The notes under the pieces were generated by a model that was not told where the DNA came from, made no database searches, and worked only from the letters and a program-made list of their open reading frames with translations. 60,078 bases of DNA, from the NCBI GenBank assembly GCA_030066795.1, contig JASJAW010000041.1:1-60078 (forward strand), written 5' to 3'. Position 1 is the stretch's first letter, and each line of letters begins with the position of its first letter. This stretch comes from Dinoroseobacter sp. (GTDB lineage: Bacteria > Pseudomonadota > Alphaproteobacteria > Rhodobacterales > Rhodobacteraceae). The translations under genes were made by a program, and so were the position numbers. Of the stretch, positions 1 through 10,440 are shown piece after piece.

Positions 1-635
1 CAGATACCGCAGGCCGGACTGCGCGGCGTACAAACCGTCGCGCCAAGGTCCATAACAGCCTGCGCGTAATCCCCCGGACGGGTTTCCGGTGTGAGCTGTC
101 CCGCGAGTTCTGTCAGCTCGGCTTTTGCAGGCGGCAGCGGTGCCTCAACCGCATAAAGCCGCGCCATTACCCGTTCGACGTTTCCGTCCACCACGGTCTC
201 CGCCCGATCGAAGGCGATCGCGGCAATTGCTGCTGAGGTGTAGGGGCCGATCCCCGGAAGCTTGCGCAACTCTTCCGCCGTATCCGGAAACACACCGCCA
301 TAGTCCTGCACGACAACGCGGGCGCATTTGAGCAAGTTCCGCGCGCGGGCGTAATACCCGAGACCCGCCCATGCTGCCATGACGTCAGAGTCTTCCGCGG
401 CAGCCAGATCGGTAACGGTGGGCCATCGGGACGTAAACTTGCGGAAATAGTCTTTGACCGCAGCAACAGTGGTTTGTTGCAGCATCACTTCAGACAGCCA
501 GACCCGGTAGGGATCGGGCTGCACGCCTGCTGCGCGATCCTCCGGGCTAACCCGCCACGGCATTACGCGGGCATGGGCGTCATACCACTCCAGAAGCGGT
601 GTACTGAGCGCAACGCCGTGAGTTTTTTCACGCAT
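1..635 (-). CDS. mutY: A/G-specific adenine glycosylase MutY (3' end outside window)
   Basis: Base-excision repair enzyme that removes adenine mispaired with 8-oxoguanine. The reading frame starts at an ATG at 633-635 and runs off the window edge at base 1, so about 211 residues are visible. The protein shows the catalytic-glutamate motif LSEVMLQQT near residue 47, the helix-hairpin-helix LPGIGPYTSAAI, and the VVDGNVERV motif with the catalytic aspartate. The last visible residues contain two cysteines with six residues between them, the start of the C-terminal 4Fe-4S loop. The missing part would hold the other two cysteines and the 8-oxoG-recognition domain. It is divergent from the DUF721 gene at 720. 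Identity is clear; only its end is unseen. Confidence 0.95.
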   Translation of the reverse strand, partial: MREKTHGVALSTPLLEWYDAHARVMPWRVSPEDRAAGVQPDPYRVWLSEVMLQQTTVAAVKDYFRKFTSRWPTVTDLAAAEDSDVMAAWAGLGYYARARNLLKCARVVVQDYGGVFPDTAEELRKLPGIGPYTSAAIAAIAFDRAETVVDGNVERVMARLYAVEAPLPPAKAELTELAGQLTPETRPGDYAQAVMDLGATVCTPRSPACGI

Positions 636-719
636 TCTTGAGATTACCTGATCACTGACCACTAGCCGCCCCCTGCAACTCGTCTAGAATAGAGCGAGCG
701 AACAAATAAGCGAGGCGCA

Positions 720-1229
720 ATGGCAGTGTCCCCAAGGCAACGTGGCGGCGGGTTCAAGCAAACCGGCAGACTTCTGGAGGTACGTATTCGCGAAGCAGGC
801 GAAGGGCGTGGTTTCGTCGTGGCACGCCTGTTGACCCATTGGGATGAAATCGCGGGCCCTGACCTTGCCACCCAATGCCGCCCGGTCAATGTGGGATATA
901 GCAGAAAGGGGTTTGGCGCGACGCTTACGGTGCTCACCACAGGTGCTTTTGCCCCACTGCTTCAGGCGCAACTGCCGCGCCTGCGCGAACGCGTGAACGG
1001 CTGCTACGGCTACAACGCCATCTCGCGGATCCGCATAACGCAAACCGCGCCAAGCGGGTTTGCGGACGCACCCGCGCAGTTCGACCATGCTTCGGCCAGA
1101 CCCGCGCCGAGTGCCACCTGTACTGCGCGGGCTGTTGCCCAAACCTCTGATATACAGAATGCGGAGCTTCGGCAGGCCCTCGCACAACTTGGTGCTCAGA
1201 TCCTGTCAAAAACGCCTTCAAGAACCTGA
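720..1229 (+). CDS. DUF721 / DciA-like protein
   Basis: A 169-residue protein with a DUF721 (DciA-type) domain over about residues 10-95: the helix-rich start, the WDEIAGPDLA motif (a hallmark of the family) and the alternating hydrophobic segment around GATLTVLT. DciA proteins help load the replicative helicase DnaB in bacteria lacking DnaC, so that role is an inference here. The C-terminal third is alanine- and proline-rich with a final helix (ELRQALAQLGAQI), typical of the alphaproteobacterial form. The ATG follows GAGGCG. A gap of 11 bases separates it from the downstream DsbA-like gene, so the two are probably co-transcribed. Confidence 0.85.
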   Translation: MAVSPRQRGGGFKQTGRLLEVRIREAGEGRGFVVARLLTHWDEIAGPDLATQCRPVNVGYSRKGFGATLTVLTTGAFAPLLQAQLPRLRERVNGCYGYNAISRIRITQTAPSGFADAPAQFDHASARPAPSATCTARAVAQTSDIQNAELRQALAQLGAQILSKTPSRT

Positions 1230-1240
1230 AAGGAGCCTCA

Positions 1241-1909
1241 ATGGCACGCCTTCTTTTAAGCGCCGTCTTTGCTTTCGTGCTTGTCGCGGGCGGAGCGTAT
1301 CTCTGGAACTCTCAGCACAGTGGACTGCCCGAGGTGTCATTGAACCCCGTTTCTGCGGCTGATGCGCAAGAAGTGGACACCTCTGGTGTGGTTGAGATGG
1401 CGCTTGGCGCCGAAGACGCACCGGTGACCGTGATCGAATACGCCTCGTTTACCTGCCCGCACTGCGCGACCTTCCACAACTCAGTCTTCAAGGACCTGAA
1501 GGAAAACTACATCGACACGGGCAAAGTGCGTTTCGTGTACCGCGAGGTTTACTTCGACCGGCTTGGCCTTTGGGCGGGTATGACAGCCCGGTGTGGCGGA
1601 CCGGATCGCTACTTCGGCATTACCGATCTTCTTTTTGAGCAGCAAAGCGAATGGGTCGGCTCAGGTAATCCCGGGGAGGTTGCAGAAAACCTGCGCCGCA
1701 TTGGTCGGGTTGCGGGCCTGAGCGATGAGGAACTCGACGCCTGCCTGCAAGACGCCGAAAAAGCGCAGGCGCTGGTTGCAGCCTATCAGGAGAACGCAGA
1801 GGCGGATGACATCAGCTCGACGCCTTCCTTCGTGATCAATGGCGAGAAATACTCCAACATGAACTACCGCGATTTCGCGGCTGTTATTGATGGTTTGATC
1901 GACAACTAA
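1241..1909 (+). CDS. DsbA-family thiol:disulfide oxidoreductase
   Basis: A 222-residue exported thioredoxin-fold protein. An N-terminal hydrophobic segment (about residues 3-20) acts as signal or anchor. The redox motif CPHC lies in YASFTCPHC near residue 71, and the cis-proline loop is visible at STPSF near residue 187. It resembles the DsbA/BdbD/ScoI group (Thioredoxin_4) that oxidises or reduces cysteines of periplasmic proteins. AAGGAG stands seven bases before the ATG. The TAA stop overlaps the TAG stop of the convergent lpxK gene (shared bases 1906-1909). The precise physiological partner cannot be read from the sequence. Confidence 0.93.
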   Translation: MARLLLSAVFAFVLVAGGAYLWNSQHSGLPEVSLNPVSAADAQEVDTSGVVEMALGAEDAPVTVIEYASFTCPHCATFHNSVFKDLKENYIDTGKVRFVYREVYFDRLGLWAGMTARCGGPDRYFGITDLLFEQQSEWVGSGNPGEVAENLRRIGRVAGLSDEELDACLQDAEKAQALVAAYQENAEADDISSTPSFVINGEKYSNMNYRDFAAVIDGLIDN

Positions 1910-2904
1910 GCTCCGAAGACCACATCCAGCGCTGCCTCCAGCGGCGCTGGATCTTCGAACTCAAGCCGCACCGGCAAGCTCAGGACCTGCGACCGCAGGG
2001 CGTGCGGAAGCCGCACTGCATCTTTTTCGGTCGTCACAAGCTGCGCGCCATGCGCCTTAGCATCCGTAAGCAAGCGTCCGAGTAAGCGGTCATCGAGCGG
2101 CTGATGATCATCCAGCGCATGGGTCTGAATTATCTCTGCGCCTAAGCTGCGGAGCGTCTCAAAGAACTTTTCAGGGTGTCCGATCCCGGCAAACGCAACG
2201 ACACGAAGACCCGCCCAGACCATCCCAGTCGGCAAAGGGCTGAGCGCTCCTCTGAGGCGTGGAACAGGTCCGAGCGTGGAACCCCAAGTACTGTCGAAGC
2301 GCTTCTGCGCCGCCTCTTGCCCGATGCTGAGAAGGAAATCGGTACGCGCAAGACCAGTGGCGACAGGCTCGCGCAAAGGCCCGGCGGGCAGCACTCGGCC
2401 ATTTCCGAACCCGCGCCAGGCATCAACTACAACAATCGACAGCGTTTTTTTCAAAGCAGGATTCTGAAATCCGTCGTCAAGAAGGATGGCTTGCGCTCCC
2501 ACGGCCACAGCTGCGCGCGCCCCTGCTGCTCGGTTTTTGGCAACCCATGTCGGGCCGAATGCAGCAAGCAAGAGTGGCTCGTCCCCAACCTGAGCTGCTG
2601 AATGAGTGCCTTCGTCGACCTGAACTGGCCCGCTAAGGTTTCCGCCGTAGCCGCGGCTGACCACATGTCCCGTAATCCCACGCGCAGAGAGCAGCATTTG
2701 CAAGGCAATAACGGTTGGCGTTTTTCCGGTGCCACCTGCGTTGATATTCCCGACGCAGATCACCGGCACCCCCGGATCGAACGGTTGACCGCGTTGCAAA
2801 CGCCGGGCAGTTGCTGCGGCGTAAAGCGCCCCAAGGGGCGACAACAATCGGGCACGCAGACCCGGTGCGTCCGGCGCGTTATCCCAAAACGCTGGCGGAC
2901 GCAT
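1906..2904 (-). CDS. lpxK: Tetraacyldisaccharide 4'-kinase LpxK
   Basis: Phosphorylates the 4' position of the lipid A disaccharide on the inner face of the cytoplasmic membrane (Raetz pathway). At 332 residues it has the family's length. The Walker A loop GGTGKTP is near residue 57 and follows the typical N-terminal amphipathic region ([16 protein letters not shown]). The segment [12 protein letters not shown] carries the DDGFQ signature of LpxK. Its ATG overlaps the TGA of waaA (ATGA at 2903-2906), so the two are translationally coupled. It converges on the DsbA-like gene with overlapping stops. Confidence 0.96.
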   Translation of the reverse strand: MRPPAFWDNAPDAPGLRARLLSPLGALYAAATARRLQRGQPFDPGVPVICVGNINAGGTGKTPTVIALQMLLSARGITGHVVSRGYGGNLSGPVQVDEGTHSAAQVGDEPLLLAAFGPTWVAKNRAAGARAAVAVGAQAILLDDGFQNPALKKTLSIVVVDAWRGFGNGRVLPAGPLREPVATGLARTDFLLSIGQEAAQKRFDSTWGSTLGPVPRLRGALSPLPTGMVWAGLRVVAFAGIGHPEKFFETLRSLGAEIIQTHALDDHQPLDDRLLGRLLTDAKAHGAQLVTTEKDAVRLPHALRSQVLSLPVRLEFEDPAPLEAALDVVFGA

Positions 2905-4220
2905 CAGACCGCTCCGTTGTCGGACAGAAGCGCCTTCGCCTCTGCATCCTCAAGAAGCGTAAGCACTTCATTCAAGGCAACATCCGTCACTTCTGCGCCC
3001 CGGCTCGAAACTTCCCACGCCGCATGGGCCATACGCGCAGCCTTGTCCGGCGACAGTAGGTCCTCGACAGACGCAGCCAGTCCCTCAGGGGTGCTTGCCA
3101 GCCGTGCGGCGCCGACCTCCGCCAGGCGTTGGTAAATATCGGCGAAATTCTTGACATGTGGCCCGTGCAAAATGGCGGAGCCCAGCGCCGCGGGTTCAAA
3201 CGGATTGTGCCCGCCGATTTCTTCCAGTGATCCGGCGATAAAGCTGATTGGTGCCACGCGGTACCACAATCCCATCTCCCCCAAGGTATCGGCCACATAG
3301 ATCTGCGTATCGAACTCGATCGGCTCATCAGCGCTGCGCAGGGCCACCTCCCACCCATCTTCGCGAAGCATCTTTGCGACTTCGGGCCCACGCTCCGGGT
3401 GACGCGGTACGAGGATGAGAAGCAGGCGGTGCATCTTGCGCACAAGAAGTTTATGCGCCGCAGCCACCACAGCTTCTTCGCCCGGATGGGTCGAAGCTGC
3501 GAGCCAGCGAGGTCGCGTGTCAGTAGCCTTGATAAAGGCTTCGCGGTCTTCTTCGCTGCACGGTAAAACCTGCGCGCCTTCTTTCAGGGTACCGATCACC
3601 TGCATACGGTCGTCAGGCGCTCCAAGAGCGCTCAGATGCTTTCCAGTCGCCTGATCCTGCACGAGTATGATGGAAAAGTACGACAGCAATGTGCGCGCGG
3701 TCCCCTTCATCCAGCGCCACCTGCGAGCGCTTTCCTGCGACATGCGCGCATTGATCAAAGCCATCGGAATGTTCCGTGCGGCCGTATCGTGGATCAGCCG
3801 TGGCCACAGCTCGCTTTCCACCCAAATCGCCAGATCAGGTCGCCAATGATCGAGAAACATGTTCACCGCTTCACCGGTATCGACAGGTGCAAACTGATGG
3901 ATGGCCTGAGGCGGCAAGCGCGTCGCCACCAGATCAGCCGAAGTGCGGGTGCCCGTGGTGAGCAGGATCGTTACATCGGGGCGTTCTTCGGTTAACCGGC
4001 GAATGAGTTCCTGAACCGACAGGGCCTCCCCCACTGACGCAGCATGCATCCAGATCAACGAGCCTTCCGGGCGCTGCGTGTCGGTTTGCCCCTTCCGTTC
4101 ACCCAATCGATCGGGATCTTCCTTGCCCTCAGCAAGCCTTTGCGCGAGTTTGCGATCCGCCCAGCGACTGGCCCGGGCAGTTAGCGCCAAATAGGTGGAA
4201 AGGCCTGGAGGACGCGCCAC
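2904..4220 (-). CDS. waaA: 3-deoxy-D-manno-octulosonic acid (Kdo) transferase
   Basis: Transfers Kdo from CMP-Kdo to lipid A precursor, the step linking lipid A to the core. The 438-residue protein shows the GT30 N-terminal block ([12 protein letters not shown] near residue 56, with the catalytic glutamate) and the C-terminal donor-site block [12 protein letters not shown] (around residue 340). The start is a GTG at 4218-4220; it gives the expected N-terminal helix, but no strong ribosome-binding site is visible, so the start is only probable. It lies directly upstream of, and overlaps, lpxK. The 144 bases between it and typA hold no convincing gene. Confidence 0.95.
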   Translation of the reverse strand: MARPPGLSTYLALTARASRWADRKLAQRLAEGKEDPDRLGERKGQTDTQRPEGSLIWMHAASVGEALSVQELIRRLTEERPDVTILLTTGTRTSADLVATRLPPQAIHQFAPVDTGEAVNMFLDHWRPDLAIWVESELWPRLIHDTAARNIPMALINARMSQESARRWRWMKGTARTLLSYFSIILVQDQATGKHLSALGAPDDRMQVIGTLKEGAQVLPCSEEDREAFIKATDTRPRWLAASTHPGEEAVVAAAHKLLVRKMHRLLLILVPRHPERGPEVAKMLREDGWEVALRSADEPIEFDTQIYVADTLGEMGLWYRVAPISFIAGSLEEIGGHNPFEPAALGSAILHGPHVKNFADIYQRLAEVGAARLASTPEGLAASVEDLLSPDKAARMAHAAWEVSSRGAEVTDVALNEVLTLLEDAEAKALLSDNGAV

Positions 4221-4364
4221 AGCTCAAACCACCCTCTCAGTACCGGAGAAGCCTGTTTGGTTGCCACCAAGAACGAGATTAGGGCATTGAGGCATACAAA
4301 ACTCCGGTTTCCACGGCATTGCGGGCACCCTATCTGCGCACCCGTCCCCGTCAAGATGCCCAGT

Positions 4365-6185
4365 TCAGCCCGCAGCGCGCGCCTGACGCTTGCGCTCATG
4401 GGGGTCAAGATACCGCTTACGCAAACGGATGGCGTTGGGCGTAACCTCGACCAATTCGTCATCGTCGATATAGGCGATAGCTTCTTCCAGCGAAAAATCG
4501 ACATGCGGAGTGAGGCGGACAGCTTCGTCAGACCCTGAGGCCCGGACGTTGGTGAGCTTCTTGCCCTTGAGTGGGTTCACCTCAAGGTCGTTGTCGCGGG
4601 AATGCTCGCCGATGATCATCCCCTGATAAACCTTCTCCTGAGGACCGATGAACATCCGTCCCCGCTCTTCGAGGTTCCAAAGCGCATAGGCCACTGCCTC
4701 ACCGTCTTCCATCGAAATCAGGACGCCTGCCCGGCGGCCCGGAATAGCCCCCTTGTGTGGCGCCCAGTCGTGGAACACACGGTTTAGCACGCCGGTGCCG
4801 CGCGTGTCTGTCAGAAACTCGCCGTGATAGCCGATCAGACCGCGGGACGGGACATGCGCAATGATCCGAGTTTTGCCCACACCGGCCGGCTTCATTTCCG
4901 CCAACTCGCCTTTCCGGGTCCCCGTGATCTTCTCGATCACAGCCCCGGTGAATTCGTCATCGACGTCAATCGTGACTTCCTCAATCGGTTCATGGCGCGC
5001 CCCATCGATCTCGCGGAACAACACCTGTGGGCGAGAAATGGACAGCTCAAAACCCTCGCGGCGCATGTTCTCGATCAGGACACCCATCTGAAGTTCTCCG
5101 CGACCGGCGACTTCGAATGCTTCGCCGCCGGGCGTATCCGAGACCTTGATAGCGACGTTCGACTCAGCCTCCTTCATCAGCCGATCCCGGATCACCCGCG
5201 ACTGAACCTTCTTGCCGTCACGGCCTGCGAGCGGACTGTCGTTGATCCCGAAGGTCACGGTGATCGTGGGTGGGTCAATCGGTTGCGCATCAAGCGGCTC
5301 ATCCACCGCCAGCGCACAAATCGTATCAGCTACGGTCGCCTTCGACATGCCGGCGATTGAAACAATATCGCCCGCCTGCGCCTCTTCGATGTCCTGCTGC
5401 TGCAAGCCTCTGAAAGCGCGGATTTTCGTAACCCGGAACTGTTCGATCTTCTGCCCGATCCGCGACAGCGCCTGCACGGTCGCCCCCACCTTAAGCGTGC
5501 CGGATTCCACGCGCCCGGTCAGCAGGCGACCCACGAAAGGATCAGAACCCAGTGTCGTGGCGAGCATGCGGAAATCGTCATCCTGACGCGCAGTCTGTTT
5601 GGGCGCTGGTACGTGACGGACAATCAGGTTGAAGAGTGCCTCCAGATCCTTGCGCGGCCCGTCCAGTTCGGCATCTGCCCAGCCCGACCGCCCGGAGGCG
5701 TAAAGATGCGGGAAATCGAGCTGGTCATCATCGGCGTCGAGATTCGAGAACAGGTCAAAAACCTCGTCCAGCGCCCGGTCAGGTTCGGCATCTGGTTTGT
5801 CGACCTTGTTGAGCACCACAATCGGACGCAGGCCCAGCGCCAGTGCTTTCGAAGTCACGAACTTGGTCTGTGGCATCGGCCCTTCGGCGGCATCTACCAG
5901 CAGCACCACGCCATCTACCATACTAAGGATCCGCTCCACCTCACCGCCGAAATCGGCATGGCCGGGCGTGTCGACAATATTAATCCGCGTTCCGTGCCAT
6001 TCCACGGACGTGGCCTTGGCCAGAATAGTGATGCCGCGCTCGCGCTCCAGATCGTTGCTGTCCATAGCGCGCTCAGTCGTGGCCTGGTTCTCACGGAACG
6101 TACCGGACTGCTTTAACAGCTCGTCGACCAATGTGGTTTTGCCGTGGTCAACGTGCGCGATGATCGCGATATTGCGAAGGTCCAT
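4365..6185 (-). CDS. typA: Translational GTPase TypA/BipA
   Basis: Ribosome-associated GTPase of the EF-G/LepA superfamily, implicated in ribosome assembly and stress or cold adaptation. At 606 residues it matches the family length. The G motifs are all visible: G1 HVDHGKTT near residue 11, G3 [12 protein letters not shown]4 VLNKVDKP. The BipA-specific C-terminal domain contains the block [15 protein letters not shown]. The gene appears monocistronic; an 84-base gap separates its start from the DM13 gene upstream. Confidence 0.97.
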   Translation of the reverse strand: MDLRNIAIIAHVDHGKTTLVDELLKQSGTFRENQATTERAMDSNDLERERGITILAKATSVEWHGTRINIVDTPGHADFGGEVERILSMVDGVVLLVDAAEGPMPQTKFVTSKALALGLRPIVVLNKVDKPDAEPDRALDEVFDLFSNLDADDDQLDFPHLYASGRSGWADAELDGPRKDLEALFNLIVRHVPAPKQTARQDDDFRMLATTLGSDPFVGRLLTGRVESGTLKVGATVQALSRIGQKIEQFRVTKIRAFRGLQQQDIEEAQAGDIVSIAGMSKATVADTICALAVDEPLDAQPIDPPTITVTFGINDSPLAGRDGKKVQSRVIRDRLMKEAESNVAIKVSDTPGGEAFEVAGRGELQMGVLIENMRREGFELSISRPQVLFREIDGARHEPIEEVTIDVDDEFTGAVIEKITGTRKGELAEMKPAGVGKTRIIAHVPSRGLIGYHGEFLTDTRGTGVLNRVFHDWAPHKGAIPGRRAGVLISMEDGEAVAYALWNLEERGRMFIGPQEKVYQGMIIGEHSRDNDLEVNPLKGKKLTNVRASGSDEAVRLTPHVDFSLEEAIAYIDDDELVEVTPNAIRLRKRYLDPHERKRQARAAG

Positions 6186-6269
6186 TTCAGTGGCCTTTGG
6201 GATCAGAGATAGGATTGCGCGCGCCCTACCCCACGCACGACGGTTTGGCCAGCGCCAAATGCACGCGGT

Positions 6270-6740
6270 TCAGCGATACTGGGCCGCCGTGATGAACTCG
6301 GAAAACGCTTCACACCAGATCAGGACGGTGTTGTACGCCTCAAGATCTACGTCTGCGGGCACATCAAGGATGAAGCCGTCGAAGGTCTTTACATCGCCGA
6401 TGCGTAGCGCCGTTTCCTTTATTGGCTCAAACTCGTCCTCGTGCTCCACGAACTCGGGAACGAGATAGAGCTTGTAGTCCGGCCCGGGGGAGAGCGCGCC
6501 TTGGTGCACAATCTGGGTCTCGGTCAGGCTGATCATGCCCTCGCCCCAATGCAGGCGGTCGGAGCCGCGCAATTCACGCGTCAGTTCGGCGTTGAACATT
6601 GCTTCCTGCGCACGTTCCTCCAGCAGCGCGGCATCCGGCGCCGGGGGAGCCGTCAGGATCGGTAGAAAGTAGATCCCGGCCGCAAACCCAATGGCCACCG
6701 CCACGCCGTGCGAAAACAGGAACAGGATCAGGCGTTTCAT
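6270..6740 (-). CDS. DM13-domain exported protein
   Basis: A 156-residue protein with one N-terminal membrane segment (about residues 4-28), then a DM13 domain. DM13 is a small beta domain related to DOMON and proposed to take part in extracellular redox chemistry. Visible family features are GxxxL..G-D-Y-K-L-Y-L ([15 protein letters not shown], around residue 82), the [11 protein letters not shown] stretch, and a C-terminal cysteine in [10 protein letters not shown] that is conserved in the family. Four bases separate it from the preceding-numbered lytic transglycosylase gene, which it precedes in transcription, so they form one operon. Function is not known. Confidence 0.85.
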   Translation of the reverse strand: MKRLILFLFSHGVAVAIGFAAGIYFLPILTAPPAPDAALLEERAQEAMFNAELTRELRGSDRLHWGEGMISLTETQIVHQGALSPGPDYKLYLVPEFVEHEDEFEPIKETALRIGDVKTFDGFILDVPADVDLEAYNTVLIWCEAFSEFITAAQYR

Positions 6741-6744
6741 GAAT

Positions 6745-8034
6745 TCACCTTAGCCGCTTCAGAATGTCGAGAGAAGCATAGCCATCCGGCTCCATCCCGA
6801 TAGAGGCCTGGTATTCACGCACCGCCTGTATCGTGTTCGGGCCGATGATCCCGTCGACTTTGCCTACAGAGAAACCGCGGTTGCTCAGCAGGCGCTGCAT
6901 CTCTTTCTTTTCTGTGAACGACAGCCCGCGGTCTCCGCGCGGCCACGCGGCCTGGATTGCAGCCCCCCCCTTGATCCGATCTGAGAGGTGGCCCACAGCA
7001 ATCACATAAGCGTCGGCGGTGTTGTAGCGCTCGATCACGTGGAAATTGTCGAAGATCATGAAGGCCGCCCCACGCGATCCGGCGGGCAGAAGGATCGAGG
7101 CGCGACCGTGATTGGGCACCTGACGTCCGGACATGTCGCGAACGCCGAGGCGCGCCCACTCACGTGGGCTTTTCTTGATCTTTTCGCCAGTGACCGCGTA
7201 GTTGAACCCTTGCGGCAGCTGCACCTCCACGCCCCATGGCTGGCCCTTTGTCCATCCGAAGTTCTTCAGATAAGCCGCGGTCGAAGCCAATGCATCCGCC
7301 GGATTGTCAGACCAGATGTCTCTGCGGCCATCACCAGTAAAGTCCACCGCGTGTTCGAGATACGAGGTCGGCATGAACTGAGTATGCCCCATCGCTCCGG
7401 CCCAGGAGCCTCTCATACTTTGTGGTGTTGTATCACCTGCCTGCAGAATTTTCAGAGCGGCGACCAGCTGGGCTTCGAAAAATGAGGCCCTCCGGCCGTC
7501 ATAGGCCAGCGTCGCCATTGCCGAGATCGTGGGTGTGTTGCCGCGGTAACCGCCATAGGCGCTTTCAAGCCCCCAGATCGCGGTGACGATTTCGGCCTCT
7601 ACCCCGTAGCGCTGTTCGATACGCGCCAGCGTCTGGCGCTGATCGGCGAACGCAGACTTGCCATTGCGGACCCGCGTAGCCGAGACAGCTGTGTCCAAGT
7701 ACTCCCAGAGTTGCTTGGTAAATTCAGCCTGGTTCCGGTCGCGCCGAATGACATCAGGCAGGTAGTCCACCCCGGCAAAGGCCCGGTCAAACGTTGCCGG
7801 ACTGATGCCCTGCGAAAGCGCCCGGCGGCGGAACCCGTCAATCCAATACTCGAAACGCGCGGGGCGATTGACCGTCTGGACCACTGGCACATCCGCGCGT
7901 GGAGCGGGGCGTAAGCTCAGGAGCGGGGCCGCACGACTGACGACATCCCCGCCGCCAAAAGTGCTTTGTGCGGCCGCGGGCACCGCGAGCGATAGCGTCA
8001 AAACAAGCCCAAGGGCCTTCCGTTTCATCGTCAT
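6745..8034 (-). CDS. Lytic murein transglycosylase (MltB type) with peptidoglycan-binding domain
   Basis: Cleaves the MurNAc-GlcNAc bond of peptidoglycan to give 1,6-anhydro products. The 429-residue protein starts with a Sec signal peptide ending near AAAQS (residue 23). An SLT_2 (MltB) catalytic domain covers roughly residues 60-350, with the catalytic glutamate in AIWGLESAYG and the MGHTQFMPTSYL motif. A PG_binding_1 domain (GFSVGKVDGIIGPNT) occupies the last 60 residues. The signal peptide lacks a lipobox, so the enzyme is probably soluble and periplasmic. It follows the DM13 gene by four bases. Confidence 0.93.
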   Translation of the reverse strand: MTMKRKALGLVLTLSLAVPAAAQSTFGGGDVVSRAAPLLSLRPAPRADVPVVQTVNRPARFEYWIDGFRRRALSQGISPATFDRAFAGVDYLPDVIRRDRNQAEFTKQLWEYLDTAVSATRVRNGKSAFADQRQTLARIEQRYGVEAEIVTAIWGLESAYGGYRGNTPTISAMATLAYDGRRASFFEAQLVAALKILQAGDTTPQSMRGSWAGAMGHTQFMPTSYLEHAVDFTGDGRRDIWSDNPADALASTAAYLKNFGWTKGQPWGVEVQLPQGFNYAVTGEKIKKSPREWARLGVRDMSGRQVPNHGRASILLPAGSRGAAFMIFDNFHVIERYNTADAYVIAVGHLSDRIKGGAAIQAAWPRGDRGLSFTEKKEMQRLLSNRGFSVGKVDGIIGPNTIQAVREYQASIGMEPDGYASLDILKRLR

Positions 8035-8149
8035 TCCATGGCTCCTGCTCGATTGCCATTTTCCATAAGGGTAGCGCGAATCCGCGATTTCTCAAAGCCC
8101 GCACATCTGCTGGGCATTGACCAGTCGCGAAGTCCCGCCGAAGCAAAGC

Positions 8150-10402
8150 CTAGGCGCGCTTTCGTTTCAGCTTCTTTTTCAGCTTGGCTTTTTTTGCCTT
8201 GTTGGCCGCGATTTTTCGTCTGACCGGGCGCGACTTGCGACGCGGCCCGACAGGTACCGCTGTGTCCTCGACCGACAGGAGTTCAAGCATCAGACCACCA
8301 GTCACCGGCACAGCTTCTGCGAGCCGCACGACAACACGTTGACCCATGCGCAAGGTAAACCCCGTCTCCGATCCGGTCAGGCTTTGCTCCTCCGCGGAAT
8401 AGTGGAAGTACTCCGCCCCGATGGACCTGATCGGTATCAGGCCATCGGCTCCGGTCTCATCAAGCTTTGCAAACGCCCCAAATCGCGTGACACCGGAAAT
8501 ACGAGCTGCAAACTCATTTCCCACCCGGTCTTGCAGGTAGGAGGCCAGGTACCGGTCAATCGTGTCCCGTTCCGCCACCATCGAACGGCGCTCGGTATCC
8601 GAGATATGCTGCGCCGTCTCGTCCAGACGCTCGATCTCATCCCCGCGCAGCCCATCCTCGTCCCAGCCATGCGCCGAAATCAGTCCGCGGTGCACAATCA
8701 GGTCGGCGTAGCGACGGATGGGTGAGGTGAAATGCGCGTAATTCTGAAGCGCGAGGCCGAAATGCCCGAAATTCTCGGGGCTGTAATAAGCTTGCGTCAT
8801 CGCCCGCAAAGTCGAGATATTGATCAATTCGGCTTCGTCATGGCCGACCGCCTGTTCCAGCAGACGGTTGAGATGCTTTGTGCTGAGCACCTGTCCCTTC
8901 GCGAGCGTCAGGCCCGAAGCTTGCACGATCTCGCGCAACGCCTCTAGCTTTTGCGGGCTGGGTTCTTCGTGCACACGGTAGAGCAACGGCGTCCGGTTCT
9001 TGGCCAGTGTCTCTGCAGCGCAGACATTGGCCAGAACCATAAACTCCTCAATCAGTCGGTGTGCATCGAACCGGTCGCGGAACGCAACCGAGGTCACTTC
9101 ACCTTGATCCGAGAGCACGATCCGCCGCTCGGGCAAGTCGAGATCAAGGGGTTGACGTCGCTCGCGCGCGCGCGAAAGGGCGGCATAAGCGCCAAACAGC
9201 GGTTGCAACACAGGTTCCAGCAGCGCCTCAGTCCGAAGCGTAGTCTGGCCGTCAACAGCGGCCTGCGCCTCCTCATAGGACAGCGAAGCCTGTGATCGCA
9301 TAAGCCCTCGATAGAACCTGTGCCCGAGCTTGTTGCCCTCAGCATCGATTACGACACGCACCACAAGGCAAGCCCGGTCTACATCTTCATGCAGGGAACA
9401 CAGATCGCCAGACAGGCGATCCGGGAGCATCGGGACGACCCGGTCCGGGAAATACGTGGAGTTTCCGCGTTTGCGCGCCTCCCGATCCAATGCGGATCCC
9501 GGCGTCACGAAATGCGCGACATCTGCGATAGCGACCCAGAGAATAAACCCACCATCGTTCTTCGGGTCCGGATCGGGCTGCGCACAAACCGCGTCATCAT
9601 GATCCCGCGCATCGGCAGGATCGATCGTGATCAGCGGGATATCCCGCAGATCCTTGCGTTGCCCGAGTCCAGGGGCCTCCGCGCTGTCAGCTTCCGCGAC
9701 AACGGTGTCCGGGAAGTCATCGGGAATGCCATGTTGGTGTACGGCGATCAAGGATACAGACTTGGCCGCCATCGGATCACCGAGGCGCTCTGTCACCCGC
9801 GCGAGCGGCAAACCCATGCGCGACCGCGGTCCCGCCTGTTCCGCCTCGACGAGCTCCCCGTCTTTTGCGCCGTGGGTCGCGCCCGGGCTGACCCGCCACT
9901 CGCGGTCGGCTCCCTTGTCGATGGGCACAATCCGGCCGCCCTCGGCACCTTTGCGATAGACGCCCAATATCTTACGCGGCCCGCTCCCAATGCGTCGGAT
10001 AAGCCGCGCTTCGTATTGATATTCCGGCTCTTTTACGCGGGTCAGGCGCGCAAGAATGCGGTCCCCCTCTCCCAAACCCGGATCGCCCTTTCGCGGCAGG
10101 TAGAGGATGCGCGGCTCGGCGCCGTCGCCCTCCCACTCAAGCGGGCGTGCAAACAGATCACCATCTGGATCCGCAGGAAGCACCTGCAAGACAGAGACAG
10201 GCGGCAAGCTTTCGGGATCGCGGTAACTGCGCTTGCGTTTTTCCAGATGTCCCTCGGCCTCTAACGCGCGCAAAACACGCTTCAGCTCTATCCGGTCGGC
10301 TCCCTTGATCCCAAAGGCGCGCGCGATATCGCGCTTGCCGGTCTGGGTCGGATTGTCCTCGATCCAGGACAGGATTTCATCTTTTGAGGGAATACGGGTC
10401 AT
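8150..10402 (-). CDS. rnr: Ribonuclease R
   Basis: Processive 3'-5' exoribonuclease that degrades structured RNA. At 750 residues it has an N-terminal winged-helix region, cold-shock domains, the RNB catalytic domain with the aspartate cluster in ITIDPADARDHDDAV (around residue 270), then an S1 domain. The RNB centre also shows FTSPIRRYADLIVHR. The end is a lysine/arginine-rich tail (last 30 residues), as usual for RNase R and distinguishing it from RNase II. The ATG is at 10400-10402. The gene lies 38 bases after the DUF2064 gene, on the same strand. Confidence 0.97.
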   Translation of the reverse strand: MTRIPSKDEILSWIEDNPTQTGKRDIARAFGIKGADRIELKRVLRALEAEGHLEKRKRSYRDPESLPPVSVLQVLPADPDGDLFARPLEWEGDGAEPRILYLPRKGDPGLGEGDRILARLTRVKEPEYQYEARLIRRIGSGPRKILGVYRKGAEGGRIVPIDKGADREWRVSPGATHGAKDGELVEAEQAGPRSRMGLPLARVTERLGDPMAAKSVSLIAVHQHGIPDDFPDTVVAEADSAEAPGLGQRKDLRDIPLITIDPADARDHDDAVCAQPDPDPKNDGGFILWVAIADVAHFVTPGSALDREARKRGNSTYFPDRVVPMLPDRLSGDLCSLHEDVDRACLVVRVVIDAEGNKLGHRFYRGLMRSQASLSYEEAQAAVDGQTTLRTEALLEPVLQPLFGAYAALSRARERRQPLDLDLPERRIVLSDQGEVTSVAFRDRFDAHRLIEEFMVLANVCAAETLAKNRTPLLYRVHEEPSPQKLEALREIVQASGLTLAKGQVLSTKHLNRLLEQAVGHDEAELINISTLRAMTQAYYSPENFGHFGLALQNYAHFTSPIRRYADLIVHRGLISAHGWDEDGLRGDEIERLDETAQHISDTERRSMVAERDTIDRYLASYLQDRVGNEFAARISGVTRFGAFAKLDETGADGLIPIRSIGAEYFHYSAEEQSLTGSETGFTLRMGQRVVVRLAEAVPVTGGLMLELLSVEDTAVPVGPRRKSRPVRRKIAANKAKKAKLKKKLKRKRA

Positions 10403-10440
10403 GTTCGCGACGTAGCACGCCGGCGGCGCGACGTCGAACG

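Noticed and set aside
4221..4364. 31-codon minus-strand frame between typA and waaA (MPWKPEFCMPQCPN...)
   Set aside because: It ends just before the waaA start and has two cysteines, but there is no ribosome-binding site or known family; too short to support.
9320..10264. 314-codon plus-strand frame opposite rnr
   Set aside because: The rnr frame carries all RNase R motifs; the opposite frame has no recognisable domain.
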